Shown piece after piece: positions 36,626-45,786 of a DNA stretch of 64,000 nucleotides (its first letter is position 1; each line of letters opens with the position of its first letter). The translations under genes were made by a program, and so were the position numbers. Source of the DNA: Deltaproteobacteria bacterium (GTDB taxonomy: Bacteria > Myxococcota_C > UBA6777); assembly GCA_002731275.1 (NCBI GenBank), contig PCBK01000031.1, positions 1 to 64,000 on the forward strand, in the 5' to 3' direction. The notes under the pieces were generated by a model. The model did no database searches. It was given only the letters and a program-made list of their open reading frames with translations, and was not told the DNA's origin.

Positions 36626-39141
36626 TTTTTTTGCAATTCGGCCTCGACAAAGCTCTGTTGACCTCGTTCGAGATCGAGTGTTTTGGTGAATGTTTTGTGT
36701 CCTTTTCGCTTCATCTGGACACGGTGTACGCCAGGTGTCAGGCGAAAGAGTGCGGGCGTTACTTTGCTTTGTTTCTCTCCATCGATCCATACCTGCGCGT
36801 TTGGAGGTGTGGAACTTACAGATAATACGGCATAAGGGACCTTGGCCGATGTCCCACGGGGGACAGGTTTCTTCGTCAGCTCAAAGTTGAGAACGGCTGT
36901 ACGTCCCGCGTGTAATTGGAGTGTCTCTCTACGCGGTATAAATCCTCTACGTTCGAGGCGAATGGTGTACCGGCCTGGTTTGCGTTTGAGCGTCGTTGGG
37001 GTCGTTTTTTGGATGTCTTCGTCATTGACGAACACTTTGGCTCCCGATGGTTGTGAAGAAATGCTGAAGATTCCCACCTGTTTTTTGGACTTCATTGCGA
37101 AAAACCACCCAGGCCAAACGAGTCCTGTCAATAGAAACAACAGGGCCAACCCTGCTGCTACACCAAGCAAGGCCCCGTATGAACGACCGATTTCTTGTTG
37201 TGGGGATGGTTCCTGGTACAGCGCGGGGATTTGGTGCATTCCCGTGTTGTAAACGGAGAAACCACCTGTCGCGTTTGGCTGGACAGCCTGGAAACTTCCC
37301 GTCAAGGGAGGTGAAGCTGTGCCTGTTTGTGTATACGTCGGAAATGACCCTGTCCCTTCCGAAGGAGGAACGGCGATGTGTGAACCTGTGATGGAGAACA
37401 TGGGGGGATGAGGTTGCGCAGCTTGAGGATTCGGCGACACCATTGGTTGTAAAGGGCTCGGGGTCGCAGGTTGGGCTGTATGGTCTTGGTGAGTGAGGGA
37501 GGGGACTGGCGTGGGGGACTCTGCTTGTGTCGGCTGAGGTGTTGGTGCTGGCGTATTTGTGTTCTCGCTCTCTTGTGATGGAGCGGCTTCGTCGGTCTCT
37601 TGTGGTTGCAGAGGGGTGCTGTTTGGGGTGTGTTTGAGGGCATTCTTTTGGGGAGAGTTTGAGGCTGTGGGTTCAAACGTTTTGGAGCCGAGTGGAGGTG
37701 TCCCTGTCGGGAGAAAAGCCTGTTGTGGGCTATGTGGTGTGCGTAAGTCCGAGAGCAGCTCTGAGACGAGAGAGGATTCTTCGTCGTGGGGGCGTTTGGT
37801 CTTGGTATCTTGGGAGGCTTGAGAGGCCTCTGTCGCTGGTGGTGCGTCGGGAAAGCGAGGAGACTCTTGGATGAACGGTGACACAGGAAAATCTTGTTCG
37901 TTGCTTGTGAGTATCGGTAGATTGTTGAGAGTGCGAGAGTCTGTCGCCGCAAATATCGGCGAAGACGTGCTCTCTGTATGGACCTCTTGCGCTGGTGTCG
38001 GAGTGGGAGGTTCGTTGGATGGAGGGGGGGTGTAGGGTTGTGGGGGATGGTGACTCGTTGGAAGCTCGTCATCGTCATCCATAAGGGCGAGCAGACCGTC
38101 GAAGTTGAGCTCTTCGCTTGTGGGCGTCTTTTTGAGATGTCTGTCTCTCTGTTGTCTCTCTTTTTCGGGGAGCGTGACTGTCGGCTCTAGCTCTTCTTGT
38201 GAAGGTGTCTCTTCCTGTTGTCCCAATGGGAGAGCATCTGTAGGCGGCTCCTCTAAAGGTGCTTCTGTTTGGGCCTCTTGTGGGAGATGATCAGCTTGCA
38301 CCTCTTGTGATATGGGGGAGTCAGCTTCTTTTTGTAAGAGAGGGATGTCGGGCTCTTCCAGCGGAGGGATTTCCTGTGAAGTAGGCTCTTTGGGGGCCTC
38401 TAGCTCGTCAGCGTCTTCAGACGCCTCTTGTGGGAGGGGTGTTGTTTCCTCTTCATGTGAGGAGGTTTCCTGTGAGAGAGCTTCTTGTTGAGAGACCTCT
38501 TGTGAATAGTCTTCTTGTGGGGGTTCTTGTGAAGAAGCTTCTTGTGGGGGTTCTGGGAGGATCTCCTCTGGTGTTTCTTGTGAAGGTTGCTCTTCATGTT
38601 TGGCAGAAGGTGTTTTTTCTTGTGCTGGAGGATGTTTTCCAGTGATCAGTTGATCTTCCTCGGAGAGCTCGAAGATCTCTTCGTCCTGTGCGTTATCCTC
38701 TTCGAGCTCAATGGGGGGATGCTTGCCTGAGAGCAGTTGATCTTCCTCGGAGAGTTCGAAGATCTCTTCATCACTGTCTTCATCTTCTTCTGAGAGCTCC
38801 AGAATTTCGTCGTCGTCTTCGTCTTCTTCTGGGAGCGCGAGCAGATTGTTTGGCGCTTCTTTGTCTTCGGGTCGTTCGAGTGGGGGTGTGGGGGCTGGAG
38901 GCTCGAACAGCTGTACGGGAGGTGTGGGGAGTTTTCTTGTCGACTCATCATCTTCGGGGGCTGGTTGTTCATATGTGACGACATCATCATCGGAGATGTC
39001 GTCGCTATCGCGTTGTTGTACGATGCTCGACGCGGTCTTTAGGACATCATCAACACTCCACAGAAGTGTCTGTCGTTGTTCTTCTTTTGGCTTTTTTTCT
39101 TCTTGGGTACTTTGTGGGGATTGTTTATCATCCGATGTCAT
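36622..39141 (-). CDS. Acidic, proline-rich single-TM protein with C-terminal PEGA domains
   Basis: An 839-residue protein. The N-terminal ~600 residues are acidic and Pro/Gln/Thr-rich, with repeated EEIFELSEEDQL-[LI]-[ST]-GKHPP units near 130-175. A membrane segment (LLGVAAGLALLFLLTGLVW) lies near residue 650. Two PEGA domains follow (GAKVFVNDEDIQKTTPTTL and NAQVWIDGEKQSKVTPALF). The likely topology is a long cytoplasmic disordered arm and periplasmic PEGA domains. The next gene, a Ser/Thr kinase, starts within its stop codon, so the disordered arm may be a kinase docking or substrate region (inference). Confidence 0.8.
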   Translation of the reverse strand: MTSDDKQSPQSTQEEKKPKEEQRQTLLWSVDDVLKTASSIVQQRDSDDISDDDVVTYEQPAPEDDESTRKLPTPPVQLFEPPAPTPPLERPEDKEAPNNLLALPEEDEDDDEILELSEEDEDSDEEIFELSEEDQLLSGKHPPIELEEDNAQDEEIFELSEEDQLITGKHPPAQEKTPSAKHEEQPSQETPEEILPEPPQEASSQEPPQEDYSQEVSQQEALSQETSSHEEETTPLPQEASEDADELEAPKEPTSQEIPPLEEPDIPLLQKEADSPISQEVQADHLPQEAQTEAPLEEPPTDALPLGQQEETPSQEELEPTVTLPEKERQQRDRHLKKTPTSEELNFDGLLALMDDDDELPTSHHPPQPYTPPPSNEPPTPTPAQEVHTESTSSPIFAATDSRTLNNLPILTSNEQDFPVSPFIQESPRFPDAPPATEASQASQDTKTKRPHDEESSLVSELLSDLRTPHSPQQAFLPTGTPPLGSKTFEPTASNSPQKNALKHTPNSTPLQPQETDEAAPSQESENTNTPAPTPQPTQAESPTPVPSLTHQDHTAQPATPSPLQPMVSPNPQAAQPHPPMFSITGSHIAVPPSEGTGSFPTYTQTGTASPPLTGSFQAVQPNATGGFSVYNTGMHQIPALYQEPSPQQEIGRSYGALLGVAAGLALLFLLTGLVWPGWFFAMKSKKQVGIFSISSQPSGAKVFVNDEDIQKTTPTTLKRKPGRYTIRLERRGFIPRRETLQLHAGRTAVLNFELTKKPVPRGTSAKVPYAVLSVSSTPPNAQVWIDGEKQSKVTPALFRLTPGVHRVQMKRKGHKTFTKTLDLERGQQSFVEAELQKK

Positions 39142-39441
39142 ACTTTATACCTTTCAAACCACGGACCTCCGTGTCCGGTGGTGGAATCGATTCTATCGGT
39201 CAAGTCGCCTTCTATATGCGTCTTCCTGTCGCAGCCTCCGATGGGAGTGGAGGAGAGAGGTTCTCTATCTACATGACAACCTCTGTTCACAGTACCAAAA
39301 GGGGGAAAAAGGGTCAAGATTCCGCACTTGTGCGAATGATTGCTGTGGTGAATGTTTGAAAAGTGGGGGTGAATAGGATTCGCTATTTATGTTTTTGTCT
39401 TGCAAAAATCAATCAGTAGGTAGGGATGGCAGGTGCCGACA
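39142..39441. other. Intergenic region
   Basis: About 300 bp between two minus-strand genes. It should hold the terminator of the MopE-like gene and the promoter of the PEGA gene. I see only a weak TTTTTG/CAAAAA hairpin near 39395 and no clear promoter pair. ORFs listed here have no family features. Confidence 0.35.
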
Positions 39442-42400
39442 TCAAGGCACACATGTCCCTGACATGCATGTGGTTGTGCATTGGTTATTGCACGCTCCGC
39501 AGTGGTTGGTGTCGTTTTGTATATCGACGCACTGGCCACCACAGACCACATCTGTACCGTTGCAGAGGACAGGAAAGGAGACTAGATAGCCGATGGTGCC
39601 ACCTGGGATAAAGAAGGATTTTGTGTCACTGCCTGTGGAGGAGGTCAACTGTGTACCAAATCCAACACCCATGTTGCCTGTGGAGGTCATGTGGAGCATG
39701 TCATTTGCAAACCACAGTGATGTCGGGATGTCGCTGTGTGAGACGCTGCTGTCGAAGTAGGTGTGTGTGACATACGAGCCAGTGCTTCCATTGTACTTTG
39801 CGAGGAACCCGATGAGACCTGAGTAATTCGTCCCGATTGTGTATGTTCCAATCGTGAAGTCTGCGCTGTCGGTGTATCCTGCTGTGTACACATCTCCTTG
39901 TGTGTCGATGGTGATGGGACCTGGGAAGTCGAGACTTGTCCCACCATACTGCTGTGACCACGCCCATGTTGTGCCTCTGTCGTCAATCTTTGCGATAAAA
40001 AGCGCTCCGAAAGAGGATGAGATGGTGTTGGTTCCAATGGTGAGTTTTCTCCCAAACCCCCCTGTCACATAAAGTGATTTGTTGTGCCATCGGATGCTTT
40101 GGATATGGGTGTTTTCGGACGGCTCTGTGAGCACTTGTTCCCATACCCATTGACTCTGTGTTGTGTCGTATTGTGCGATGTAGGCGTCTTGAATGCCCTG
40201 TCCTGTGATGGTGTTTTTGAACGTCAGGGTTCCTGTGAAGCCTCCTGCGAGGTAGACATTTCCGCTGCCATCTGTCTCTATCGCGTGGATGGTTGCGCTG
40301 GGGGTTGTGCCGGATGCCTTGATGAGCTGAAGCGACTTATCTGCTCCTTGTTCATCGTACGCGAGGACAAAGCCTGTTGGGTCGCTCGCGGACTGTGTGT
40401 GGTTTTGTGAAGAGAGGGTGCCATTTTGAAAACCACCTGCGATAAAGATCTGCTTTGCCGTTTTGTCGTAAACCATGCCCGATATCGCCATCGTCATAGA
40501 GGCACCTGTCTGACGGAATGACTTAGCCCAAATGACGTTCCCTGTCGTGCTATCCAGTTTGACGAGCGCGACACTGATATCACCTGTTTGGTGCGTCAGG
40601 GTCATTCCCTTGAGGATGTCTGCGCTGTAGTAAAAACTGATATAAACCTGATCTGTTGCGTCGATGGTGATGTAGCCAGGTTCGTCACTTGAAGGACTAC
40701 CAAACGTTTTGATCCACAAGGGGTTGTGCTGGGCGTCCATCTTGATCAAAAAGATGTCTTTTCCTGAGTCTGCAGGTGTAATGGTTTTTGCGTTGAAGGT
40801 GCTCGTCTTGTCAAATTGTCCCATCAAATAGAGATGGCCTTTGGAGTCAGATATAACGCGACTTGCTGTGCTTGGTGATGTGCTGAGTTCATGGAACAAC
40901 AGAGGGCATCCGGGGCAGGACTGGCACTTCCCTGATATGCATTGTTGGCTCGCTGTACACACTGTGCCACACACCCCGCAGTTTTGATTGTTGTTGCTCA
41001 TATCAACGCATGCATTTGTACAGAATGTGAGTGTTCCAGGACACTCGCATCTTCTGTTGTTACAGGATTGTGGGGCAGCGCAAGCGAAACCACACGTGCC
41101 ACAGTTTTGCTTATCTGTTGATAAGTTCGCACATTTGCCGTTGCATTCGCTCTCACCGGTCTGACAACATTGTCCACTCGCACAGTCATTTCCACCACAA
41201 TCAGTCGAAGTACAGCACAAACCTGACAATATACATGAGCCATTACACATTTTGTAGCCGCTATCACAGTTACACGCGCCACTGGAGCAACTGGCGTGAC
41301 TCGGGCAGGCATTGCCACATGCTCCGCAGTGTGTGTTGTTGGTGTTGGTGTCGACACAGGCACCGCTACAGTCTTTGGTGTTGCTTGGACATTTGCAGCT
41401 ACCAGAGATACATGTTTGTCCGGTGGTGCAGGTGTTTCCACAAGCACCGCAGTTTGTTGGGTCGGCTTGCGTGTCACGGCACGTTCCGTTGCAGTCTGTT
41501 TGTCCGGTTGGACACTTACATTGACCACCATTACAAGATTTTCCGCCAGTGCAGACGTTTCCACAGGCTCCGCAGTTTGTGGGGTCGGTTTGTGTGTCAC
41601 TACACTTCCCGCTGCAATCGGTGAAACCACTGACGCATTTGCAAGCGCTGGCAGAACAAACTTTGAGCAACAGGCAAGCATTGTCACATTTGCCACAGTG
41701 TTGGTTGTTGTTACTTGTATTGACACATGCGCCGTTACAGTCCTTAAACCCTGTTGGACACTCGCATGTACCGTTGTTACAGAGCTGGTCTGGGCGACAT
41801 GAAGTATTGCATCCACCGCAGTGTTGGCGATCTTGCTGTTGGTTGACACAGATGCTTCCACACTTCTTGAATCCCGACGGGCAGGAACATATCCCTCCAA
41901 CACATGACTCCAAATGTTCACATGTTGTCCCACATGCTCCGCAGTGTGAACGATCGTTTTTGAGATTGACACAACTCCCAGAACATTCGGTTTGGCCGGC
42001 TGGACATTGGTAGACGCAACTTCCTTTGGCGCAGACTTGTCCGCCAGTACAAGCATTTCCACAGGAGCCACAGTGTGCGTTGGAGGTTTGCATGTCGACA
42101 CAAACATCACCGCAGAGCGTTTGGTTCGGGAAGATGCATTCACATTTGCCTGTCTGGCACCACTGTCCTGTTTTGCAGGCATTGCCACAGGAGCCACAGT
42201 GTTGGTTGGAGGTTTGAATGTCGATACATGCACCATTGCAGACTTTTTGTGTGGGGAGGATACATTCACACTTTCCTGCGCGGCATGTTTGTCCGGTTGA
42301 GCAGGCATTGCCACAGGAGCCACAGTGTTGATTGGAGGTTTGAAAGTCGACACACAGGTCTTTGCAGAGGGTGTGGTTGTTGTAAAGACAGGCGCAAGAG

Positions 42401-43827
42401 CCCTTTTTGCAGACTTGGCCAGCGGCACAAGTATTTCCACATGTGCCGCAATGTTCTGTGTCTGAAGGTGTATAGACACAAGTCCCGTTACAGTCGGTAA
42501 GACCAGAGGGGCATACGCACTTTGTGTCCTGACAGAGTGTGCCTCCGGTACAGGCAGGTTGACAAGAGGCCGGAGAGGGGAGCGCACAGCGACCTTCGAT
42601 ACACGAGTAGGATTGGGTGCCTGGGATCAGGCTGCAATCGACGTCCTGATTGCATGTCCTTCCTGGACATGTTTCATCAATTTGTCCGTCACAGTCGTTG
42701 TCTTTGTTGTCACACTTACTCTCTTCACACTGTACATCGGGTTGTGTGGGATCGCATGTCTTTTGGGTGCTTGGGTCGACGCCTTCGGGGAGCACTTGGT
42801 TTTGGCAACCGCTCCACAAACCGTCACTTCCACAGATCTGTATTCCGTCTTTACAGGTTCCTCTGTTGCGTTCGGAGAGCCGACCTGTGAAGCATGGTTT
42901 TTGTTCTCCAGGGGTGTCACAGAGGGTACACTTTTCGTCGTCATCGATGAGGCCGTTACAATCGTTGTCTATGCCGTCACACTCTTCTGCGCGTGGTGAG
43001 ATGTCACGGACACACTGACTCCAGTACAATGCATCGCCGACTTTTTGGCAGGTACGAAGGCCTGTTTTGCACGCGCCTTTGTTGATCGTATCTTCGGAGC
43101 CTCTGTAACAAGGTGCTTGTTCGCCTTCTTTGTCACATTTGCATCCACCTGCAACCTCATCGAGAAGCCCGTCACAATCATCATCTCGACCGTTACACGT
43201 CTCTTCTTTGGGGAGCACTTGATCTTTACAGTCTCCCCAGCCCTTGCCATCGCTCTTACAGGTTTGGGAGCCTAAGCGACAAAGTCCTCTGTTGCGTGTG
43301 CTGTCAGCGCCTGTGTAGCAAGGGCGTTCGCTGCCTGGTTGGCAAAAGCTCTCACAATCAGGGTCGAACTTGTCGAATTTCCCGTCACAGTCGTTATCGA
43401 TGCTGTCATAACATAGTTCGGGCGTGTTCTCTTTCTCCGGCTTTTCGATGGGGCGGCAGTCTCCCCACATTTGCGTTTTGAGACCGCGTGCTTCGTCTTG
43501 GCAGATTTGTGTGCCGTATTCGCACTTGTCTTTGACGTCGATGGGGAAGAGTTTGCAGCCTTTGACTTCGCCTTTTGTGCCACACTCTGCGCGTTTGATG
43601 GAGACACATGTCCCGGACTCTTGTCCGTCTTCTCTTTGACAAAAGCCTGTATAGAGCTGGTTACTGCATTCACATCGGCTATTACATGGACTGCCTGATG
43701 GATCGAGAGCAAGGGGACCTACAGTCCCTTTCTCATCGTCCTGACAGACTGGGGGAGCGCTACATCCAAGTTGTAGACAAGGGAGCAACAGCAACCCACA
43801 ACACAAAATGATCCATCGAAACAACAT
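39442..43827 (-). CDS. Very large MopE-like / cysteine-repeat outer-surface lipoprotein
   Basis: Start ATG 43827 follows GGAGG at 5 nt; the product is ~1461 residues. The signal peptide ends in LQLGC (lipobox). Residues ~30-400 contain four MopE-type D-[NDG]-DC-[DN]-G metal-like motifs (for example SIDNDCDGKFD). Residues ~400-970 consist of about fifteen ~40-residue cysteine repeats built on CNGxCVDxxxxxxHCGxCGNxC. The C-terminal ~450 residues are a beta-propeller of SBBP-like repeats (GSGNVYLAGGFTGTLTF). More than 100 cysteines imply heavy disulfide bonding. Such proteins are typical of myxobacterial surfaces, with adhesive or unknown roles. Confidence 0.88.
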   Translation of the reverse strand: MLFRWIILCCGLLLLPCLQLGCSAPPVCQDDEKGTVGPLALDPSGSPCNSRCECSNQLYTGFCQREDGQESGTCVSIKRAECGTKGEVKGCKLFPIDVKDKCEYGTQICQDEARGLKTQMWGDCRPIEKPEKENTPELCYDSIDNDCDGKFDKFDPDCESFCQPGSERPCYTGADSTRNRGLCRLGSQTCKSDGKGWGDCKDQVLPKEETCNGRDDDCDGLLDEVAGGCKCDKEGEQAPCYRGSEDTINKGACKTGLRTCQKVGDALYWSQCVRDISPRAEECDGIDNDCNGLIDDDEKCTLCDTPGEQKPCFTGRLSERNRGTCKDGIQICGSDGLWSGCQNQVLPEGVDPSTQKTCDPTQPDVQCEESKCDNKDNDCDGQIDETCPGRTCNQDVDCSLIPGTQSYSCIEGRCALPSPASCQPACTGGTLCQDTKCVCPSGLTDCNGTCVYTPSDTEHCGTCGNTCAAGQVCKKGSCACLYNNHTLCKDLCVDFQTSNQHCGSCGNACSTGQTCRAGKCECILPTQKVCNGACIDIQTSNQHCGSCGNACKTGQWCQTGKCECIFPNQTLCGDVCVDMQTSNAHCGSCGNACTGGQVCAKGSCVYQCPAGQTECSGSCVNLKNDRSHCGACGTTCEHLESCVGGICSCPSGFKKCGSICVNQQQDRQHCGGCNTSCRPDQLCNNGTCECPTGFKDCNGACVNTSNNNQHCGKCDNACLLLKVCSASACKCVSGFTDCSGKCSDTQTDPTNCGACGNVCTGGKSCNGGQCKCPTGQTDCNGTCRDTQADPTNCGACGNTCTTGQTCISGSCKCPSNTKDCSGACVDTNTNNTHCGACGNACPSHASCSSGACNCDSGYKMCNGSCILSGLCCTSTDCGGNDCASGQCCQTGESECNGKCANLSTDKQNCGTCGFACAAPQSCNNRRCECPGTLTFCTNACVDMSNNNQNCGVCGTVCTASQQCISGKCQSCPGCPLLFHELSTSPSTASRVISDSKGHLYLMGQFDKTSTFNAKTITPADSGKDIFLIKMDAQHNPLWIKTFGSPSSDEPGYITIDATDQVYISFYYSADILKGMTLTHQTGDISVALVKLDSTTGNVIWAKSFRQTGASMTMAISGMVYDKTAKQIFIAGGFQNGTLSSQNHTQSASDPTGFVLAYDEQGADKSLQLIKASGTTPSATIHAIETDGSGNVYLAGGFTGTLTFKNTITGQGIQDAYIAQYDTTQSQWVWEQVLTEPSENTHIQSIRWHNKSLYVTGGFGRKLTIGTNTISSSFGALFIAKIDDRGTTWAWSQQYGGTSLDFPGPITIDTQGDVYTAGYTDSADFTIGTYTIGTNYSGLIGFLAKYNGSTGSYVTHTYFDSSVSHSDIPTSLWFANDMLHMTSTGNMGVGFGTQLTSSTGSDTKSFFIPGGTIGYLVSFPVLCNGTDVVCGGQCVDIQNDTNHCGACNNQCTTTCMSGTCVP

Positions 43828-44001
43828 ATGTACCTCCAAGTACGATACCACCGAACACAGGCAGCATCCAGAACGAGAATGTGTCCTTGTATTCCACTTC
43901 GTTGTGACTTTTTCTGTAGTGTAAACAACGTCATATTGTAGGATCTTTTAAGTCTGTTTTTTGACGTGAACTCTTTGTCTCTGATCTTGAAGGAGTTTTA
44001 C
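43828..44001. promoter_or_regulatory. Divergent promoter region at the left edge of the modification island
   Basis: This 174-bp A/T-richer spacer separates the minus-strand MopE-like gene from the plus-strand ~600-residue island protein. Both start codons have strong Shine-Dalgarno sequences at its edges (GGAGG and AAGGAG). I cannot fix the -35/-10 elements with confidence. Confidence 0.35.
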
Positions 44002-45786
44002 ATGAGCCGGGCTTCCAAAATATATGACTACGCAAAGTATCTCTGGAAGTTCCAGGAGGGGATATGTGTTGTCTTGCTACAAGACCTTGGGGTGGCACAA
44101 GATCGGATTCATTGGGGAAAAAAGCTCCCTGGTACACATGTGATGCCGGACATTATGCTCGGGGACACACGGACGACGCCGGAGTGTGTGCTGTTTATCT
44201 CGCATCACAATGGCGATGATGCCGGGAGGATGAAGTCGTGGCGTGATATCAATGAGGTCTTTACTTTGTGTCATCACACAGAGACGATCCGCCTCGCGCA
44301 CATTACGTTTGGCAGCGGGATACCTGCTGCGACGACAAAGGCTGTTTACTCTCTTTATGACGATGTGCTCGATGTCCCCAACAGACCTAACATGAAGGCG
44401 TTGATGTCATGTGCACAGCGCTGGATGCCTACTTTGTACCAATTGGACCGGGAGGACCTGCCACAACAGCTCCGGGCGTTGCTCGCAGATTGTTCTGTGA
44501 GGGAGCTTCGGGCCATACGTGCGCTGCGTCGATGGCTTCGTTCTTTTCTGCGTGGCTCTTCGGATTCTCTGCGTCCGTGGCGAGCGTGTCTGTCTCCACC
44601 TTCGACGCGGCGACTGCCTGAGAGGGCTGTATCGGGGGCCTTTCGAAAAAGCATCGGTATCCTTTCACTTTTTCCAGACGAAGAACGTCAAGGGTTGTAC
44701 GCGCTCTTGGAGGGAAAGCGAGTGGATGTGTTGCCACTCGCGCGTCAATTTCAGCTCGTGACGGGGACGCTGCGAGGCTTGAAGTTGCGGTCTTCTGCAC
44801 TCCAACAGGTATGGGATGCGCTTGGTCGAGAGGGCATTGAAGCCTTGGTCTCTCGGGCTGTCGAAGAGATCCCTGCTCTGTCGACGCTACGTGTGCAGGT
44901 GACGCAGCTCCCTCTATTTGCCGATTGGCTCGTGTGGATCGCCGAACACTGGGAGGAGATTTGTTCACCAAAGCGGCTCGATCGATGGTTTGAGGCGTGC
45001 TTTGTCTCACCTCTACAGCCTGGAGCTTGGGACGAGAAGGCGTCAGAAGGGGTGGATTGGCATTGGCTCTTTGAGTGCTTGATGTACATCCTGAAGGCCA
45101 CAAAGGGGAGCCGACATGCTATGAGTTACACGAGGATCGCGCGTCAGTGTGGGGCAGAAGGACGGATTGGACGTGGTGCGCGTTTGCGATTCTCCTATTA
45201 CGCGCAGAGAAAACGCGACCTCCCCGAAGATATTCGTCGCTCATTGACGAAGTTCCTCGCCCAAGAGCTGAAACAACACTGCACGTCCCAACAAATACGC
45301 GAACAAGTCGACAAGATCGTTTCCTTTCGAGTCAGTGGATACATCGAGAGGATGATGAACGCGCAGACCTTCGCGCCGCTGTATTGGTTGCTCGAAGACA
45401 CATGTGAGCGTCATGGAGTCTGTTATGTCGAGCAGAAAGACGTCGCAGGGTTTTTGAGTGACACCCATCCCAAACGTCCCTGCACGACAAAGCTCGCGCT
45501 GCTCAAAAAAGAGGGCGAAGGTCGTGTGGGTGTGCATAGCCGAACGGCGCATATGGGCGTCGTCGATAAGCGCAAAGAACTCTGTGCGAGAGGGCGGACG
45601 CTGCGGTTACGCGAGCAAGATGGACACTTTGTTCCGCAATTTGAAGAGCGCCTTGTGTTGCTGCTCGATGGTGACTGGAAGCGCAAGGACCTCGAACTTC
45701 TGCACGCCTCTGGATGGTCACGTATTTACCGGTGGGATGAGTGTGAGAGACTCATACAAGAGGTGTGGGGAGATGGGTCGGTTTGA
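44002..45786 (+). CDS. Island protein, paralogue 1 (possible restriction-nuclease-like)
   Basis: Start ATG 44002 has AAGGAG six bases upstream; the product is 594 residues. It is a distant paralogue of the 604-residue protein at 52684-54498. Shared features are an N-terminal block (HWGKKLPGTHVMPDIML here, FWWGHRLPGTSVRSDFVIL there), a KSWRDINEVFTL/KYWRNVEELFEL helix, and a C-terminal LLLDG-x-W...GW block. The PD-I-M-L strand followed by a beta strand recalls PD-(D/E)XK nucleases, but the (D/E)XK lysine is not evident, so activity is doubtful. No known name is assigned. Its 3' end overlaps the convergent helicase gene by 35 bp. Confidence 0.65.
   Translation: MSRASKIYDYAKYLWKFQEGICVVLLQDLGVAQDRIHWGKKLPGTHVMPDIMLGDTRTTPECVLFISHHNGDDAGRMKSWRDINEVFTLCHHTETIRLAHITFGSGIPAATTKAVYSLYDDVLDVPNRPNMKALMSCAQRWMPTLYQLDREDLPQQLRALLADCSVRELRAIRALRRWLRSFLRGSSDSLRPWRACLSPPSTRRLPERAVSGAFRKSIGILSLFPDEERQGLYALLEGKRVDVLPLARQFQLVTGTLRGLKLRSSALQQVWDALGREGIEALVSRAVEEIPALSTLRVQVTQLPLFADWLVWIAEHWEEICSPKRLDRWFEACFVSPLQPGAWDEKASEGVDWHWLFECLMYILKATKGSRHAMSYTRIARQCGAEGRIGRGARLRFSYYAQRKRDLPEDIRRSLTKFLAQELKQHCTSQQIREQVDKIVSFRVSGYIERMMNAQTFAPLYWLLEDTCERHGVCYVEQKDVAGFLSDTHPKRPCTTKLALLKKEGEGRVGVHSRTAHMGVVDKRKELCARGRTLRLREQDGHFVPQFEERLVLLLDGDWKRKDLELLHASGWSRIYRWDECERLIQEVWGDGSV

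Noticed and set aside
40998-42587. 529-codon minus-strand ORF inside the MopE-like gene
   Set aside because: Frame shadow of the Cys-repeat region; long only because the underlying repeats are stop-poor in that frame.
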